DNA of 64,000 nt from Clostridia bacterium (GTDB taxonomy: Bacteria; Bacillota; Clostridia; Oscillospirales; Acutalibacteraceae), in the NCBI GenBank assembly GCA_900755895.1, contig CAAEIG010000097.1, positions 1-64,000 of the forward strand, in the 5' to 3' direction. Under the pieces are notes generated by a model, which did no database searches, was not told the origin of the DNA, and saw nothing but the letters and a program-made list of their open reading frames with translations. A program made the position numbers and the translations under genes. Positions 1 to 7,624 of this stretch are shown one piece after another; position 1 is the first letter of the stretch; every line of letters starts with the position of its first letter.

Positions 1-175
1 GACGGAGCCGCCGGTATTCCCTGGGTTTTCCTCGGACAATCATGCGATCCCCCTGCCGGGAGAAGCCCCAAAATTCCACGCCGCTTTTTGCCGCCGCGTT
101 GAGGAATCTCGCCCCGCCGCCACGGATCTCAAATTCCACCCAGCCTGTGAGATAATGGATCAACCGGTTTATCAT
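1..175 (-). CDS. yqfD: Sporulation protein YqfD, N-terminal part (cut by window start)
   Basis: Partial gene. Its ATG is at 175-173 and it runs out of the window at base 1, giving about 58 residues beginning MINRLIHYLTGWVEFEIRGG. A short N-terminus followed by a W-V-x-F-E-I-x-G-G stretch and a G-V-x-F-W segment is typical of YqfD, a membrane protein of the sigma-E regulon made in the mother cell during sporulation. The start lies 2 bases beyond the stop of yqfC, so the two are translationally coupled, which is the conserved yqfC-yqfD order. The function of YqfD is poorly understood in the family. The identification rests on the N-terminal fragment plus the neighbour. Confidence 0.85.
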   Translation of the reverse strand, partial: MINRLIHYLTGWVEFEIRGGGARFLNAAAKSGVEFWGFSRQGDRMIVRGKPREYRRLR

Positions 176-177
176 GG

Positions 178-444
178 TCAATTCTCTCCTTGCTCTCCAA
201 GATCGTACACCACCCGGCGGATCGTGCCCTCCACCACCGCCGAACTCTCTGTCAGCCGCAACAACCGCAATCCCCTGCCTTCAAAGCGCAAGGTCAGCCT
301 TCCCGACCGGAAAGACGTCAGCTCTTCACCGTAATCCAAGATGCCGTCGCAGCCCTGCACCACCGCTCTCCGGTTTCCGGACAACTCCACCATCAGGCCA
401 TTGGCCTCCCGATCCCCCACGGTCCCGCCCCCTTTCTTCCCCAT
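178..444 (-). CDS. yqfC: Sporulation protein YqfC (YabP/YqfC family)
   Basis: 88-residue protein of the YabP/YqfC family. The central segment G-D-R-E-A-N-G-L-M-V-E-L-S-G-N-R-R and the following beta-rich part ending in GEQGEN fit the family's usual size of 85-100 aa. YqfC is a small sigma-E-dependent sporulation protein of unknown biochemical role; YabP homologues are coat proteins. It is directly followed by yqfD on the same strand and is divergent from ylbJ, another sporulation gene. Its presence indicates an endospore-forming lineage. Confidence comes from the combination of sequence and the yqfC-yqfD linkage. Confidence 0.85.
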   Translation of the reverse strand: MGKKGGGTVGDREANGLMVELSGNRRAVVQGCDGILDYGEELTSFRSGRLTLRFEGRGLRLLRLTESSAVVEGTIRRVVYDLGEQGEN

Positions 445-524
445 CTATATGGCTTTGGAGGGGAATGTATCACCGGCCTCCCTCATACCTTGTGGAAGTA
501 GATCCCGAAAGGAGGCGCGGCTCT

Positions 525-1637
525 GTGACGGCCACATCCATCAAACAAACCTCAAACCGCAAGATTCTTTTGGCGGCGGTACTCTTCGCCACTTTTGGAG
601 CAGGCCTGCTACTATACCCTGCTCAAGTGCGGGACAGCCTACTTCAAAGCGTTGGGTACTGTTTGGGCTCCCTGGTGCCCTCCCTGTTTCCTTTTATGGT
701 GCTGGCCAGCTACGGAGTGCGCTCCGGCGCGGGGGACATCCTGGGAAAGCTCCTCTCCCCCATTACCCGCCTGCTGTTCCGATTGCCGGAGACTTGCGGT
801 TCCGTCATTCTTCTCAGCTTTTTAGGAGGCTACCCTGCCGGGGCACGGGGAGTATCCCTGCTGCTGCAGGAGGGCAGAATCACCAAAGCCCAAGCCGGAC
901 GGATGATGGGGTTCTGCGTGGCTCCAGGAGCCGCCTTTGTAGTGACCTTTCTCGGCTGCGGCCTGCTGGGCAGCGTGACCTTGGGATGGCTGCTTTTCGG
1001 ATCGGTAACCCTTTCTGGGCTATTGCTGGGGATTCTCTCAGGACTGGGAAAACCCCTGCCTGAGGAGCGAGACTTTGTTAGCACTCCGGATTCCACCTCT
1101 CCTATCGTACGGTCCGTGGGGGACGCCTCCTCGGCCACAGCCACCATGTGCGGGTGCATCCTGCTGTTTGCAGGGATCACCGCTGTTCTGCAGGGCAGTG
1201 GTGTGTTCCAGTGGTTGATGTCTCTGCTGGCCTCCACTGGGCTGGTCACTTTGGGCGAGGCAGCCGCGTGGCTTTCCTTTCTCATCGAGGTCACCGGCGG
1301 CACCGGGGTTGCAGCTTTGACCGGAGCAGGCCCCGCACTGTATGCCTTTGGCTTAGCTTTTGGCGGGCTGTGCGTTCACTTGCAGGTGTTCTCCTTCTTC
1401 TCGGAATTCCCCCTGGCAAAGCCGAAATTCTTCCTGGGGAGAATTCTTCATGGACTGCTGTCCACGGGGATTTTCCTGTTGCTGCAACGCCTGCTGCCTG
1501 TTCCATCCCAACAGGTATGGGCGGTTTCTGGGGCGCCTTTGGAGTACAGTGTCACTGCCTCCACCGCAGCAGGAGGATTGTCCCTGTTGTTGATGTGTTT
1601 GGCGTTCCTACTGGTAGTGAGCAAAAGCCGCTCTTGA
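525..1637 (+). CDS. ylbJ: Sporulation integral membrane protein YlbJ
   Basis: 370-aa polytopic membrane protein. The family signatures are present: an N-terminal hydrophobic helix, the G-S-L-V-P-S-L-F-P-F motif, F-L-G-G-Y-P-A-G in the nucleoside-transporter-like (Gate) fold, and a repeat-like second half. YlbJ is a sigma-E-dependent membrane protein needed for spore cortex formation; its homologues take part in dipicolinate movement into the forespore. The reading frame is open upstream to 174, but I chose GTG 525 because it sits 10 bases after a clear AAAGGAGG (508-515). The longer version would add proline-rich residues overlapping yqfC in antisense. It is transcribed divergently from yqfC. 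Confidence 0.88.
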   Translation: MTATSIKQTSNRKILLAAVLFATFGAGLLLYPAQVRDSLLQSVGYCLGSLVPSLFPFMVLASYGVRSGAGDILGKLLSPITRLLFRLPETCGSVILLSFLGGYPAGARGVSLLLQEGRITKAQAGRMMGFCVAPGAAFVVTFLGCGLLGSVTLGWLLFGSVTLSGLLLGILSGLGKPLPEERDFVSTPDSTSPIVRSVGDASSATATMCGCILLFAGITAVLQGSGVFQWLMSLLASTGLVTLGEAAAWLSFLIEVTGGTGVAALTGAGPALYAFGLAFGGLCVHLQVFSFFSEFPLAKPKFFLGRILHGLLSTGIFLLLQRLLPVPSQQVWAVSGAPLEYSVTASTAAGGLSLLLMCLAFLLVVSKSRS

Positions 1638-1709
1638 CACTCTTGCACCCCAGGGGCCGTCTGTGCTATAATGCTCCCAGACCAAAGGAAAATGGGAGGC
1701 ACAGCAGGA

Positions 1710-1952
1710 ATGGGATGGTTCCGGAAAAAGAAAAAACATGCGTTGTTTGGGGATCACATCACTCCCAGCTGCGTCTACTGCCAGAATAACAGCGGGATCG
1801 AGGGAGAGATCATCTGCGCCAGGGGTCAGACTCCTCAAGGGGAACCTGCCTGCTGCAAGAAATACTATCAGTATGACCCTCTGCGGAGGGATCCAAAGCC
1901 CGCTCCCTCCTTGCGGACTTCTCAATTTCGGCCGGAAGATTTTCAACTGTAA
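1710..1952 (+). CDS. Small conserved-looking cysteine-containing protein
   Basis: 80-aa hypothetical protein beginning MGWFRKKKKHALFGDHITPS. It has a basic N-terminus, then C-x2-C (CVYCQN), a further C and a C-C pair (PACCKKYYQYDPLRR), which looks like a compact metal-binding or thiol cluster. ATG 1710 was chosen because GGGAGG (1694-1699) lies 10 bases upstream; an earlier in-frame ATG at 1671 lacks such a site. It follows ylbJ by 72 bases and is followed by a clear terminator. I do not recognise a named family and assign no function. Confidence 0.6.
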   Translation: MGWFRKKKKHALFGDHITPSCVYCQNNSGIEGEIICARGQTPQGEPACCKKYYQYDPLRRDPKPAPSLRTSQFRPEDFQL

Positions 1953-2008
1953 TCAAAACGGAACTGCCACGGTGGACACCAGCAGTTTCCCATACCTCAA
2001 ATATTTGA

Positions 2009-2053
2009 AAAGCCCGCGGTAATTCCATGAAAACTACTGCGGGCTTTTTTCTT
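2009..2053 (+). terminator. Rho-independent terminator after the small Cys protein
   Basis: Stem AGCCCGC (2011-2017) pairs with GCGGGCT (2039-2045) and is followed by a T-rich run. It closes the ylbJ/small-protein transcription unit. Confidence 0.85.
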
Positions 2054-2081
2054 TTGTCCCCTATTCCAGCAGGAAAAAATC

Positions 2082-2090
2082 TGCTATAGT
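2082..2090 (+). promoter_or_regulatory. Possible extended -10 promoter element for the DUF4037 gene
   Basis: TGCTATAGT matches an extended -10 (TGnTATAAT) 33 bases before the ATG at 2124. No good -35 box is seen at the usual spacing, so the call is tentative. Confidence 0.4.
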
Positions 2091-2123
2091 GTAGGAAACA
2101 GATCTGCGGGAAGAGGGGTTTTT

Positions 2124-3206
2124 ATGCCGGAATTCATCAAGGGCAAGGAATTATGTAGAGGCTTTTTTACTGAAATCGTCAAGCCCATTCTAGATCGGGA
2201 GTTTCCCGACCTGGTTTACACCGCTGGGCTTCTGGGTTACGGCTCTGACGTGCTGGGATATGACGATGTTGTCTCCACGGACCACATGTGGGGACCACGC
2301 TTTTATTTGTTCCTTCGAGAGGAGGATCTGCCGCAAAAATCCCAACTGCTAAACGCTTTTTCCTCCCAATTTCCTCCTGTCTATCGGGGATACTCGGTGA
2401 ATTTCTCCCCACCGGACCCCAACGACAATGGAATCCGCCACGCCGTTCCCTCCTCAGACGGGAAAGTGGACCCCCTGGTATTCCTTTACACCGTGGAAGA
2501 GTACCTGGGATTCTACCTGGGGACTCATTCCTTTGACAGTCTCACCGATGTGCAATGGCTGTCATTCTCCGAAAACCGGCTGTTGGCACTGACCTCCGGT
2601 GAGCTGTATGTAGATGGCCTCCACTTAAAAGAACGGCTTGCCCCCTTGAAATATTACCCCAAAAACGTGTGGCTTTACCTGATTGCCTCCAACTGGTCCC
2701 TGATTGCCGAAGAGCAAGCTTTTGTCAAACGCTGCGCTTCTGTAGGGGATGAAGTCGGCTCCATCCTGGTGTGCGCCCGCATTGTGGAACGGCTGATGCG
2801 TCTGGGGTTCCTCTACTGCAAGCAGTATGCACCCTATAGCAAATGGTTTGGAACAGCATTTCGGAAGCTTCCGCTGCCGCCGGAAATTCCCGAGGCCATT
2901 ACCAATGCGCTGAAAGCTCCTTCCATCTCCCAACGGGAAGACCAACTGGTTTACGCTCAGCAGCAGATGGCCAAGCTCCACAATAGCCTTCACATCACCC
3001 CACCAGTATCAGAAGAGATCCAATCCTATTTCAGCCGGGACATTAAGGTAATCTACGCAGACAGAATTGCCCAGGCTGTGCAAGCCTTGCTGAAGGGGAC
3101 ATCCTTGGCCCAGGCCCCGTTGATTGGCACTCTCAGCGAAGTATCAAATTTCACCACTTTGTACGAGGACGTTTCCAAGCGCTCCTCCATGGAAGCACTA
3201 TACTGA
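2124..3206 (+). CDS. DUF4037 domain-containing protein (nucleotidyltransferase-like)
   Basis: 360-aa soluble protein. The N-terminus has a G-Y-G-S-D-V-L-G-Y-D-D stretch followed by S-T-D-H-M-W-G-P, the pattern of DUF4037 proteins, whose N-terminal half resembles a nucleotidyltransferase fold (G-S-x-x-x-G-x-D-D). The central part contains W-L-Y-L-I-A-S-N-W and a helical C-terminal half. The substrate is unknown in this family. It stands alone between two terminators, with AGAGGGG upstream of the ATG. The family call is fairly confident; no specific activity is claimed. Confidence 0.75.
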   Translation: MPEFIKGKELCRGFFTEIVKPILDREFPDLVYTAGLLGYGSDVLGYDDVVSTDHMWGPRFYLFLREEDLPQKSQLLNAFSSQFPPVYRGYSVNFSPPDPNDNGIRHAVPSSDGKVDPLVFLYTVEEYLGFYLGTHSFDSLTDVQWLSFSENRLLALTSGELYVDGLHLKERLAPLKYYPKNVWLYLIASNWSLIAEEQAFVKRCASVGDEVGSILVCARIVERLMRLGFLYCKQYAPYSKWFGTAFRKLPLPPEIPEAITNALKAPSISQREDQLVYAQQQMAKLHNSLHITPPVSEEIQSYFSRDIKVIYADRIAQAVQALLKGTSLAQAPLIGTLSEVSNFTTLYEDVSKRSSMEALY

Positions 3207-3215
3207 CCTCTCATT

Positions 3216-3253
3216 AAACCGGCACAGTCCTTGTGGGGATGTGCCGGTTTTTC
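3216..3253 (+). terminator. Terminator after the DUF4037 gene
   Basis: Stem AACCGGCAC (3217-3225) pairs with GTGCCGGTT (3241-3249), followed by a T run. Confidence 0.85.
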
Positions 3254-3316
3254 GTACAGGGTACCATTAAATGTCAGGCCGCCATCTCTCTGTTTCAAGG
3301 GTATCTTTTCTCAACG

Positions 3317-3349
3317 AAAAAAAGAAGGGACAGATCACTCTGTCCCCTC
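3317..3349 (-). terminator. Terminator after rubrerythrin
   Basis: Inverted repeat GGGACAG / CTGTCCC at about 3327-3346, with a run of T on the minus strand (seen as AAAAAAA on plus). It lies just downstream of the rubrerythrin stop at 3386. Confidence 0.75.
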
Positions 3350-3385
3350 TCAAAACCCTTTATAAATCTTTGTAAGTCGATTGAC

Positions 3386-3931
3386 TTATTTGCCGAAGTA
3401 ACGAGCCAGCAAGCCAGCGAAAGCCTTGCCATGGCGGGCCTCGTCGCGAGCCATCTCATGGACGGTGTCATGGATAGCATCCAGGTTCAGAGCCTTGGCC
3501 TTCTTAGCCAGCTCAGTCTTGCCCATGGTAGCGCCGTTCTCGGCCTCAACACGCATCTCCAGGTTCTTCTTGGTGGAATCGGTCACCACTTCGCCCAGCA
3601 GCTCGGCAAACTTAGCGGCATGCTCAGCCTCTTCGTAAGCAGCCTTCTCCCAGTACAGGCCGATCTCGGGATAGCCCTCGCGATGAGCCACACGAGCCAT
3701 AGCCAGGTACATACCAACCTCGGTGCACTCGCCCTGGAAGTTCTCACGCAGACCCTGCAGGATCTCCTCGGCAACGCCCTTGGCAACGCCCACAACATGC
3801 TCAGCAGCCCAGGTCATCTCACCAGCCTGCTCTACAAACTTCTCAGCGGGAGCGCCGCAAACAGGACACTTCTCGGGAGCAGCTTCGCCTTCATACACAT
3901 AACCGCAAACAGTGCAAACAAACTTTTTCAT
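3386..3931 (-). CDS. Rubrerythrin, reversed type (N-terminal rubredoxin domain)
   Basis: 181-aa non-haem iron protein. Residues 1-35 form a rubredoxin-like FeS4 domain (C-T-V-C-G-Y-V-Y-E-G and C-P-V-C-G-A-P). The rest is a four-helix ferritin-like diiron domain with E-C-T-E-V, Y-E-E-A-E-H-A and D-E-A-R-H-G-K ligand motifs. Having the rubredoxin domain first marks the reversed rubrerythrin of clostridia, which reduces hydrogen peroxide in the cytosol using NAD(P)H-derived electrons. I start at MKKFVC because GGAGG precedes it; the frame is open 5 codons further. It lies 95 bases downstream of a PerR-like gene on the same strand, which suggests peroxide-responsive control. Confidence 0.93.
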   Translation of the reverse strand: MKKFVCTVCGYVYEGEAAPEKCPVCGAPAEKFVEQAGEMTWAAEHVVGVAKGVAEEILQGLRENFQGECTEVGMYLAMARVAHREGYPEIGLYWEKAAYEEAEHAAKFAELLGEVVTDSTKKNLEMRVEAENGATMGKTELAKKAKALNLDAIHDTVHEMARDEARHGKAFAGLLARYFGK

Positions 3932-4026
3932 GAGTAATTCCTCCATTTTTTAAATTTCATTTTTATGATTGAACAATGATAGAACACTGTCGAACCGCTT
4001 CTTCAGTTGCGCCGTAGTCCGGCACA

Positions 4027-4440
4027 TTACTGGACCATTTTTTCCTGGACCATCTTTTCACAGCAAGGGCAAACACCCTCGAACAAAACTTTGACACCTT
4101 CCACTCTCATGTGGCATTTTGCCGAAAGCTCTGCAAGTTCCGCTTCCTGAAAGAACTCCTGAGGAATGTCCAGCACAGCTCCACACCGTTTGCACACAAA
4201 GTGGGCGTGCGGCTCTACCCGGGCATCAAAATGTTCCTGCCCATTGATCACCCCAACGCTGATCGCCTTGCCTGTCTCGCAGAACTTTTTCAAGTTCCGA
4301 TAGACCGTGCCCAGACTCAAATTGGGGTAGCGGGGTTTCAGCTTGGCATACACCCAGTCCGCTGTGGGATGCACCGTGGTTTCCTGCAGCGTATTCAGAA
4401 TTGCCATCCGCTTTCTGCTGAAATTCTCGCGTTTCTCCAA
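4027..4440 (-). CDS. perR: Fur-family transcriptional regulator, PerR-like
   Basis: 137-aa Fur/PerR-family repressor with an N-terminal winged helix (HPTADWVYAKLK, LSLGTVYRNLKKF). The C-terminal dimerisation domain carries the regulatory metal ligands around E-H-F-D and P-H-A-H-F and the structural zinc pairs C-K-R-C and C-P-C-C. PerR senses peroxide through iron-dependent histidine oxidation and represses rubrerythrin-type defence genes. The gene appears to start with TTG (4440-4438), preceded by AGGAAGG. It lies upstream of reversed rubrerythrin on the same strand, which supports PerR over Fur or Zur. The symbol is tentative. Confidence 0.82.
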   Translation of the reverse strand: MEKRENFSRKRMAILNTLQETTVHPTADWVYAKLKPRYPNLSLGTVYRNLKKFCETGKAISVGVINGQEHFDARVEPHAHFVCKRCGAVLDIPQEFFQEAELAELSAKCHMRVEGVKVLFEGVCPCCEKMVQEKMVQ

Positions 4441-4507
4441 AACTCGGATCGTTCCTTCCTATGCCAATTCCAGGGGGAGGATTTCTCTCTCCTTTGCCTG
4501 TGAACAC

Positions 4508-4536
4508 AGTATAGCACAGGTTTTTGAATTTGTAAA
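4508..4536 (-). promoter_or_regulatory. Promoter of the PerR-like gene
   Basis: On the minus strand, TTTACA (-35, 4536-4531) and TATACT (-10, 4513-4508) are separated by exactly 17 bases, upstream of the TTG start at 4440. Confidence 0.7.
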
Positions 4537-4537
4537 G

Positions 4538-4552
4538 TAGTAATTGTTATTA
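4538..4552. promoter_or_regulatory. Possible Per box (7-1-7 inverted repeat)
   Basis: TAGTAATTGTTATTA is an imperfect 7-1-7 palindrome resembling the PerR consensus (TTATAATNATTATAA). It abuts the -35 of the perR-like gene and may be its autoregulatory operator. Confidence 0.45.
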
Positions 4553-4565
4553 TTTTTCAATTTTT

Positions 4566-5246
4566 TTATCCGCGCCTGTCTCCCCTGGTAACTTCTGAAA
4601 GAGCACGCATCAAAGCTTTCTGACTTTTTTCCTCGCTGACGGCCACCAGCTCGTCCCCCGCTTGAAGTATGGTGGAACCGTTGGGAATGGTGAGCACGCC
4701 CCGGCGAATCAGCGAAATGACCAGGGTACCACCGGGCAAATCAATGTCCTTGAGGGCGGCGCCGTCCAGAGCCGTATTGGACGGCAGCGTCATGGAACAG
4801 ATCCCCGCCTTGCCTTGGTTCAGCGTGGCGATCAAATGCATGTGCGCCAAATCCGCCTCTTGCTCAATCATCTTGGTGAGAATATCCGTACTGCTGACCG
4901 TGTTCTCAATCCCCAGCACCCGGAAGGTTTCTATATTACGAGGATCGTTGACCCGTGAAATCACCTTCTTGGCATGGAAATGATCCCGGGCCACCTGACA
5001 GGCCACCAGATTGTCCTGATCGCTGCCAGTGACCGTCATGAACACATCGGCTCCCTTAGTACCCGCAGCCTCCAGCACAGCCACGTTGGTTCCATCCCCT
5101 CGGAAAATGGCCGCGTCCAGATCGTCCGCCAGCTTTTCGCACCGCTGACGGTCCCGTTCAATCAGGCTGACTGTGTGGCGCCGTTCCAGCATAATGCGGG
5201 CCAGGTTCCAGCCCACCTTGCCGCCGCCTACAATTACCATTCTCAT
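4566..5246 (-). CDS. TrkA-family potassium uptake regulatory protein (second of pair)
   Basis: 226-aa cytoplasmic RCK protein. The N-terminal Rossmann fold begins MRMVIVGGGKVGWNLA (G-x-G-x-x-G) and has an acidic L-I-E-R-D at strand 2, typical of NAD/ATP-binding RCK_N. The C-terminal RCK_C domain spans about residues 140-220. Such proteins gate Trk/Ktr-type K+ channels. ATG 5246 follows AAGGGGG. It sits 13 bases after another TrkA-like gene. No TrkH/KtrB membrane subunit is visible nearby, so the partner channel must be elsewhere. Confidence 0.85.
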   Translation of the reverse strand: MRMVIVGGGKVGWNLARIMLERRHTVSLIERDRQRCEKLADDLDAAIFRGDGTNVAVLEAAGTKGADVFMTVTGSDQDNLVACQVARDHFHAKKVISRVNDPRNIETFRVLGIENTVSSTDILTKMIEQEADLAHMHLIATLNQGKAGICSMTLPSNTALDGAALKDIDLPGGTLVISLIRRGVLTIPNGSTILQAGDELVAVSEEKSQKALMRALSEVTRGDRRG

Positions 5247-5259
5247 TACAAAATCCCCC

Positions 5260-5883
5260 TTAGTCGATCTTCCTGCTGCACACCAGGAAGTCCCCATTCT
5301 CTAGAAGGATCTCCCCATACTGTTCCTTCAACAAAAACCGTCCATCGTCTTTAATCACACCGAACAGCCCGTCTCCGGAGCGCAACTCCACACTCGCTGT
5401 GGAGGTTCCAAAATAACGCCGCTCCACTGGAATGACTTCCAGAGAGATGGTGGTGGTGCCAAAGGTGATGTGCCGGCTTTGCCAGGGAGTCGTCAGAGCT
5501 GTGACCAGCTTGTCCCCCGCCATATTGGTGGGACAGACTGTCTGTAAACCGAAACGCTCAAAAATATTCTCCCGGTAGGGATCGGAAATTCTGGCAATCA
5601 CCTTGGGGATGCCAAAGAAGTTCTTGGCTATTTGACCCACGGTAATATTCAAGTTATCATCGGGGGTGGTGACAGCCACAGCATCACAGCCCTCAATTCC
5701 CGCAGTGCGCAAACTTGTGATATCCATGGGGAATCCCACGGCCGTAACACCGCTAAAATCCGGACTAAGCAGAGCCAAGTTCTCTTGGCTGGCGTCAATG
5801 AGCACCACATCATGGCCCAATTCATCCAGCATCTCCGCTGTTTTGCGGCCCAAAAGTCCGCCGCCCACAATCATTATATTCAT
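5260..5883 (-). CDS. TrkA-family potassium uptake regulatory protein (first of pair)
   Basis: 207-aa RCK protein with M-N-I-M-I-V-G-G-G-L-L-G at the N-terminus and a V-L-I-D-A strand-2 acidic residue. A Y-R-E-N-I-F-E segment follows, then a shorter RCK_C-like part. I start at MNIMIV because AGAGAGGAT lies just upstream; the frame is open 8 codons further. It shares the ligand-binding Rossmann architecture with the following gene and is probably co-transcribed with it. Two RCK subunits in tandem suggest a hetero-oligomeric gating ring, which is inference. Confidence 0.83.
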   Translation of the reverse strand: MNIMIVGGGLLGRKTAEMLDELGHDVVLIDASQENLALLSPDFSGVTAVGFPMDITSLRTAGIEGCDAVAVTTPDDNLNITVGQIAKNFFGIPKVIARISDPYRENIFERFGLQTVCPTNMAGDKLVTALTTPWQSRHITFGTTTISLEVIPVERRYFGTSTASVELRSGDGLFGVIKDDGRFLLKEQYGEILLENGDFLVCSRKID

Positions 5884-6000
5884 GACGGTCTTATCCTCTC
5901 TTTCCAAGAGTGCTGAACCAGCACGAAATTTAGAATACCCATCCCTTTTTAAAAACCTTCTTTTTAGTTAAAAAAGGGGTAGTAGAAAAGAGAACGGCGT

Positions 6001-6558
6001 TTATTCGCCGTCCTCAGAGTTTACAGAATTTGGGGTTGTGGATGACGAGCTCTCATTGCTGGAAGAGCTGTCATCTGTCTGGGAAGCCGAGCTGGTACTG
6101 CTCTGGGAAGATTCCGAAGTTTCCGAGCTGGAGCTTTCGGAAGAATCAGAAGAAGAGGTATCGGTACCGTTTCTCAACTGATTATACTCATCCACCGACA
6201 CTTCAATGACCTCGGCATATTCCGCAGAGATATAGGCAGTTTGTCCATCGTATTGAACCTGGTACCAACCGTCCTGCGGATCCTCAGTCAGCAGCGCAAG
6301 GCGTTCCCCATTCTCCACCAAGTCCAGAATCTCGCTGTCCGTGGAGGGCTGTGCCCTCACATTTAGCCCAGAATCTGCGGTGACCCGCACGGCCTTAGCG
6401 GTTTGGGGTTGAGGAGACGGGCTTGGAGTGACTGTTGCAGGCTGACCAATCTGGCTGCTGGAGCCCTCGTCCCCGTCCTTGTTATTTTTGTCGCCGCAGC
6501 CAGCAAAGCCGACCGCAAGCAAGCATAGCGTCAAGAGCAAACACACAAGCTTTTTCAT
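6001..6558 (-). CDS. SH3-domain lipoprotein
   Basis: 185-aa exported lipoprotein. Signal peptide MKKLVCLLLTLCLLAVGFAGC has an A-G-C lipobox, so Cys21 is the expected lipidated residue. Residues about 65-130 form a bacterial SH3 (SH3b) domain (L-N-V-R-A-Q-P-S, G-W-Y-Q-V-Q-Y-D-G, A-Y-I-S-A-E-Y), which usually binds cell-wall peptides. The C-terminal 55 residues are almost pure Ser/Thr/Glu, a flexible low-complexity tail. ATG 6558 follows AAAAGGAG. It is monocistronic, with its own promoter. Confidence 0.85.
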   Translation of the reverse strand: MKKLVCLLLTLCLLAVGFAGCGDKNNKDGDEGSSSQIGQPATVTPSPSPQPQTAKAVRVTADSGLNVRAQPSTDSEILDLVENGERLALLTEDPQDGWYQVQYDGQTAYISAEYAEVIEVSVDEYNQLRNGTDTSSSDSSESSSSETSESSQSSTSSASQTDDSSSSNESSSSTTPNSVNSEDGE

Positions 6559-6598
6559 CACACAACACTCCTTTTCCCCATGGGTATGATTCAAGTCT

Positions 6599-6626
6599 AT
6601 TGTAACATACTATACGGAAAAGTCCA
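6599..6626 (-). promoter_or_regulatory. Promoter of the SH3 lipoprotein gene
   Basis: On the minus strand, TGGACT (6626-6621), a 16-base spacer and TACAAT (6604-6599) lie 41 bases upstream of the ATG. Confidence 0.55.
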
Positions 6627-6720
6627 CAGCTTTTTTCCGTTTTTACACACCCTGGCAGCCACCCTTCTCTCCCCTAAAAACCGGCTGAAAAAATTTTTTG
6701 AAAAAACTTGTTTTTTGTCC

Positions 6721-6749
6721 TTGACTTTCTGAGGGGGTTCGGTTATAAT
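6721..6749 (+). promoter_or_regulatory. Strong sigma-70 promoter for the tRNA-Thr/tRNA-Tyr unit
   Basis: TTGACT (6721-6726), a 17-base spacer and a perfect TATAAT (6744-6749) lie 20 bases before tRNA-Thr. Confidence 0.85.
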
Positions 6750-6769
6750 AAACGAGCGCTGAAAAATCC

Positions 6770-6845
6770 GCTGGTGTAGCTCAGTTGGTAGAGCAGCTGA
6801 TTTGTAATCAGCAGGTCAGGGGTTCGAGTCCGTTCACCAGCTCCA
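6770..6845 (+). tRNA. tRNA-Thr (anticodon TGT)
   Basis: 76-nt cloverleaf. Acceptor GCTGGTG pairs with CACCAGC, the anticodon stem CTGAT/ATCAG frames TTTGTAA with anticodon TGT, the T-loop is GGTTCGAGTCC, and 3' CCA is encoded. Confidence 0.97.
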
Positions 6846-6901
6846 CTAGCAGACATGCCTAGCGCATTTACATACCCAGCCGTTCGGCATGGGGCTTATA
6901 T

Positions 6902-6986
6902 GGGAGAGTTCCCGAGTGGCCAAAGGGGGCAGACTGTAAATCTGTTGTCGATGACTTCAGTGGTTCGAATCCACTCTCTCCCACCA
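6902..6986 (+). tRNA. tRNA-Tyr (anticodon GTA)
   Basis: 85-nt class II tRNA with a long variable arm. Acceptor GGGAGAG pairs with CTCTCCC, the anticodon loop CTGTAAA carries GTA, the T-arm is TGGTTCGAATCCA, and CCA is encoded. It is co-transcribed with tRNA-Thr. Confidence 0.97.
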
Positions 6987-6990
6987 GATT

Positions 6991-7025
6991 ATGTGCCTGA
7001 TTTTACTGTCAGGCACATTTTTCTT
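6991..7025 (+). terminator. Terminator of the tRNA unit
   Basis: Perfect stem ATGTGCCTGA (6991-7000) / TCAGGCACAT (7009-7018) followed by a T run. Confidence 0.9.
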
Positions 7026-7120
7026 AGTATTCATGCGGGTTTGCGGGCTTTTTCCCGTTTCAAAAAAGGATTGGTGTCCCATTACTGTCATCCCCGTTTT
7101 CAGAGATATCTGCAAAGCTA

Positions 7121-7167
7121 AGCGGAGTTTTCACCTGATTTTTCAGGCTGGGAATTCCGCTTTTTTG
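7121..7167 (+). terminator. Hairpin with T run (possible terminator)
   Basis: AGCGGA (7121-7126) pairs with TCCGCT at about 7156-7161, followed by TTTTT. There is no gene directly upstream, so it may be a relic or a second terminator for the tRNA unit. Confidence 0.55.
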
Positions 7168-7189
7168 CGTTTACCACTCTTTTTTCCCA

Positions 7190-7385
7190 TTGAAAGAACG
7201 ATGAGCTTGGAATCATCCTTCGGGGCGTGTTTATTTGCAAGGTGTTCTGCATAAATCCTATCTGTGTTAGAAGTCGGGACAACACGGATAGGAGATTGTG
7301 TTGAGTAAGAGAAGTTGGACTGATGCACGAGAAACATCCTTATTTATATCCAGCTATATCGCAAGTAAGAAATTACTCTGTTTTA
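7190..7385. repeat. Left copy of a ~190-bp direct repeat flanking the ABC-exporter island
   Basis: Shares roughly 80% identity by eye with 12305-12500 in the same orientation. The shared blocks are GAACGATGAGCTTGGAATC, TATTTGCAAGGTGTTCTGCA and GATAGGAGATTGTGTTG. On the minus strand both copies keep one open frame reading SNT-x-x-IYAEHLANKHAPK-x-DSKLIVL with some silent differences, so the repeat may derive from a coding fragment. No terminal inverted repeats or target-site duplication were seen. Confidence 0.75.
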
Positions 7386-7624
7386 AAATCGGAAATTGCT
7401 TTTGACGATGAATCTACGGCCAGAAATTATCTGAATGCAACCTGTAGAGTGCAAGGTTTTTTCAAAAAAAACAACATTGCTTAGTATAAATTTGTAAGTA
7501 TTTCTACGCATTTTTTGATTCCAAAAAATCCACTATCGAGAGTGATGTGATAGTTAGAAGCCAGACCCCATTCCGTGTCTGTAAAAAAATGATATTATGA
7601 AAAGAAAATTTATGCCCCAATTCG

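Larger units (their letters stand above)
7026..7623. other. AT-rich stretch at the island's left edge, no convincing gene
   Basis: About 600 bases between the tRNA terminator and the MarR promoter. It contains a second hairpin with a T run (7121-7167) and the left copy of the 190-bp direct repeat. No ORF with a ribosome binding site was found. A short minus-strand frame inside the repeat looks like a protein remnant. Base composition drops clearly compared with the flanking core genes. Confidence 0.6.

Noticed and set aside
174..524. Longer YlbJ with about 117 extra residues
   Set aside because: The extension is Pro/Ser/Arg-rich and antisense to yqfC. GTG 525 has a proper AAAGGAGG site.
7143..7337. 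64-aa minus-strand protein gene within the left repeat
   Set aside because: No ribosome binding site; only part is shared with the other copy, and it is better explained as a repeat or gene remnant.
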